Position numbers and translations under genes: made by a program. Of a stretch of DNA of 5,753 bases, positions 5,278 through 5,753 are shown in pieces. This DNA is from Clostridia bacterium (GTDB lineage Bacteria > Bacillota_E > RBS10-35 > JAJYVN01). How positions within the stretch are numbered: position 1 is the first letter of the stretch; every line of letters starts with the position of its first letter. The stretch covers positions 1 through 5,753 of the forward strand of contig DAHWHT010000050.1 in assembly GCA_027335515.1 (NCBI GenBank), in the 5' to 3' direction. The notes under the pieces were generated by a model. It was not told where the DNA came from. It saw nothing but the letters and a program-made list of their open reading frames with translations, and ran no database searches.

Positions 5278-5753
5278 GTGCGCGCGCGTTGGGCTTGGTG
5301 CGTCCTGGTCGCGCTTGTCTGCACCGCGGCGTGCGGCCGTTCCTGGCCGCCCCTGCGGACGCTGCACGACGCCCCCGCGCCGGTGGCCGTGGCCGGCGAA
5401 AACACCGCGACCGCCCTGGCGGCCCCGGCGCCCCTCGCCGCGGCCCCCACCGCGACGGTGCAGCACTCCGCGTTGGCCGGCATGGACCTGCGCACCGCGC
5501 GCCTGAGTTCCGGACGCGGAGCGGCCCTCGCCACCCGCGGCTGCTACGCAAGCGGGGCCTGCACCGGCCTGCTGCTTTGGACGTCCAACGTCCGCAACGG
5601 CTGGCGGATCGCCGACACCACGCCGTGGCCGTTGCGCAGCCTGCATTTTTCAGGCGCCCGCGGCTGGGCGGCCGGCGGCAACTGCCCCCAGACCGTCGAC
5701 GCGCAACCGTGCGTCGCGGTGCTGCTGCAGACGACGGACGGCGGACGCACCTG
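5278..5753 (+). CDS. Lipoprotein with BNR/Asp-box propeller repeats (partial, 3' end cut)
   Basis: The first 158 codons of a secreted, probably membrane-anchored protein are present; the frame is still open at the window edge. GGAGGGG (5263-5269) lies 8 bases before the GTG start. Residues 1-19 are a lipoprotein signal: positively charged MRARW, hydrophobic CVLVALV, then TAAC with C19 as the lipidated cysteine (T at -3 is less common). An Ala/Pro-rich linker follows (about 33-62). Then come blades of a beta-propeller. Residues 80-110 hold GRGAALATRGC and LLLWTSNVRNGWR; 118-158 hold SLHFSGARGWAAGGNC and LLQTTDGGRT, with the Asp-box pattern (S/T)xDxGxTW. This resembles YCF48/BNR-like exoproteins. 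Each blade has a cysteine pair before its Asp-box strand (C89/C95 and C136/C145), suggesting disulfides outside the cell. The ligand or role is unknown. An overlapping ATG frame at 5271 is a shadow. Confidence 0.85.
   Translation, partial: MRARWAWCVLVALVCTAACGRSWPPLRTLHDAPAPVAVAGENTATALAAPAPLAAAPTATVQHSALAGMDLRTARLSSGRGAALATRGCYASGACTGLLLWTSNVRNGWRIADTTPWPLRSLHFSGARGWAAGGNCPQTVDAQPCVAVLLQTTDGGRT

Noticed and set aside
5081..5506. Plus-strand frame starting in the lipoprotein leader
   Set aside because: No ribosome binding site and an Arg/Pro-rich product. It overlaps, out of frame, the lipoprotein frame that has a strong ribosome binding site, signal peptide and Asp box.
3843..5534. Very long minus-strand open frame of 563 codons
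   Set aside because: It runs antisense to the unknown-protein gene and the lipoprotein start, then out of frame through the oxidoreductase gene. Its composition is arginine/alanine/proline-rich with no domain, typical of GC-rich shadow frames.
4603..5646. Minus-strand open frame of 347 codons
   Set aside because: Low-complexity Gly/Arg/Pro composition, no ribosome binding site and no domain. It is antisense to the two plus-strand genes.
5271..5753. ATG frame overlapping the lipoprotein start
   Set aside because: The ATG is only one base from the Shine-Dalgarno sequence and the product is an Arg-rich shadow. The GTG at 5278 gives ideal spacing and a lipoprotein signal.

Overview
This is a GC-rich bacterial window with strong purine-rich Shine-Dalgarno sequences and frequent GTG and TTG starts. 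The combination, plus an exported lipoprotein gene, suggests a high-GC Gram-positive lineage (Symbiobacterium, Thermaerobacter or Limnochorda type). No taxonomic marker is present, so this is only a guess.

Layout. Positions 1-1000 are a decayed accessory segment. They hold a broken TIGR04255-family gene on the minus strand (102-475) in a patch that looks more AT-rich than the rest, then a frameshifted, truncated IS630-like transposase remnant on the plus strand (594-1000). Palindromes lie between the two. Positions 1004-4383 hold three intact minus-strand genes, in transcription order: a Gfo/Idh/MocA NAD(P)-dependent oxidoreductase, an MFS transporter of the phosphate:H+ symporter (PHS) type, and a small VOC/glyoxalase-fold metalloprotein. 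Gaps of about 140 bp separate them and contain GC-rich inverted repeats. A divergent intergenic region (4384-4592) leads to two plus-strand genes. These are a 136-residue protein of unknown function with a predicted C-terminal coiled coil, and, after a 274-base structured leader, the start of a lipoprotein with BNR/Asp-box beta-propeller repeats that runs off the window at 5753.

Functionally, the minus-strand trio could be a small uptake-and-oxidation module: the transporter imports an anionic or polyol-like substrate, the oxidoreductase acts on a hydroxyl group, and the VOC protein processes or detoxifies a product. Substrate and co-regulation are inferred from adjacency only. The clearest unusual items are the two gene remnants, which are visible only by stitching reading frames, and the partial lipoprotein, whose successive propeller blades each carry a cysteine pair. 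Strong hairpins in leaders and at gene ends are also notable. No CRISPR array, tRNA, rRNA or recognisable defence system is visible.
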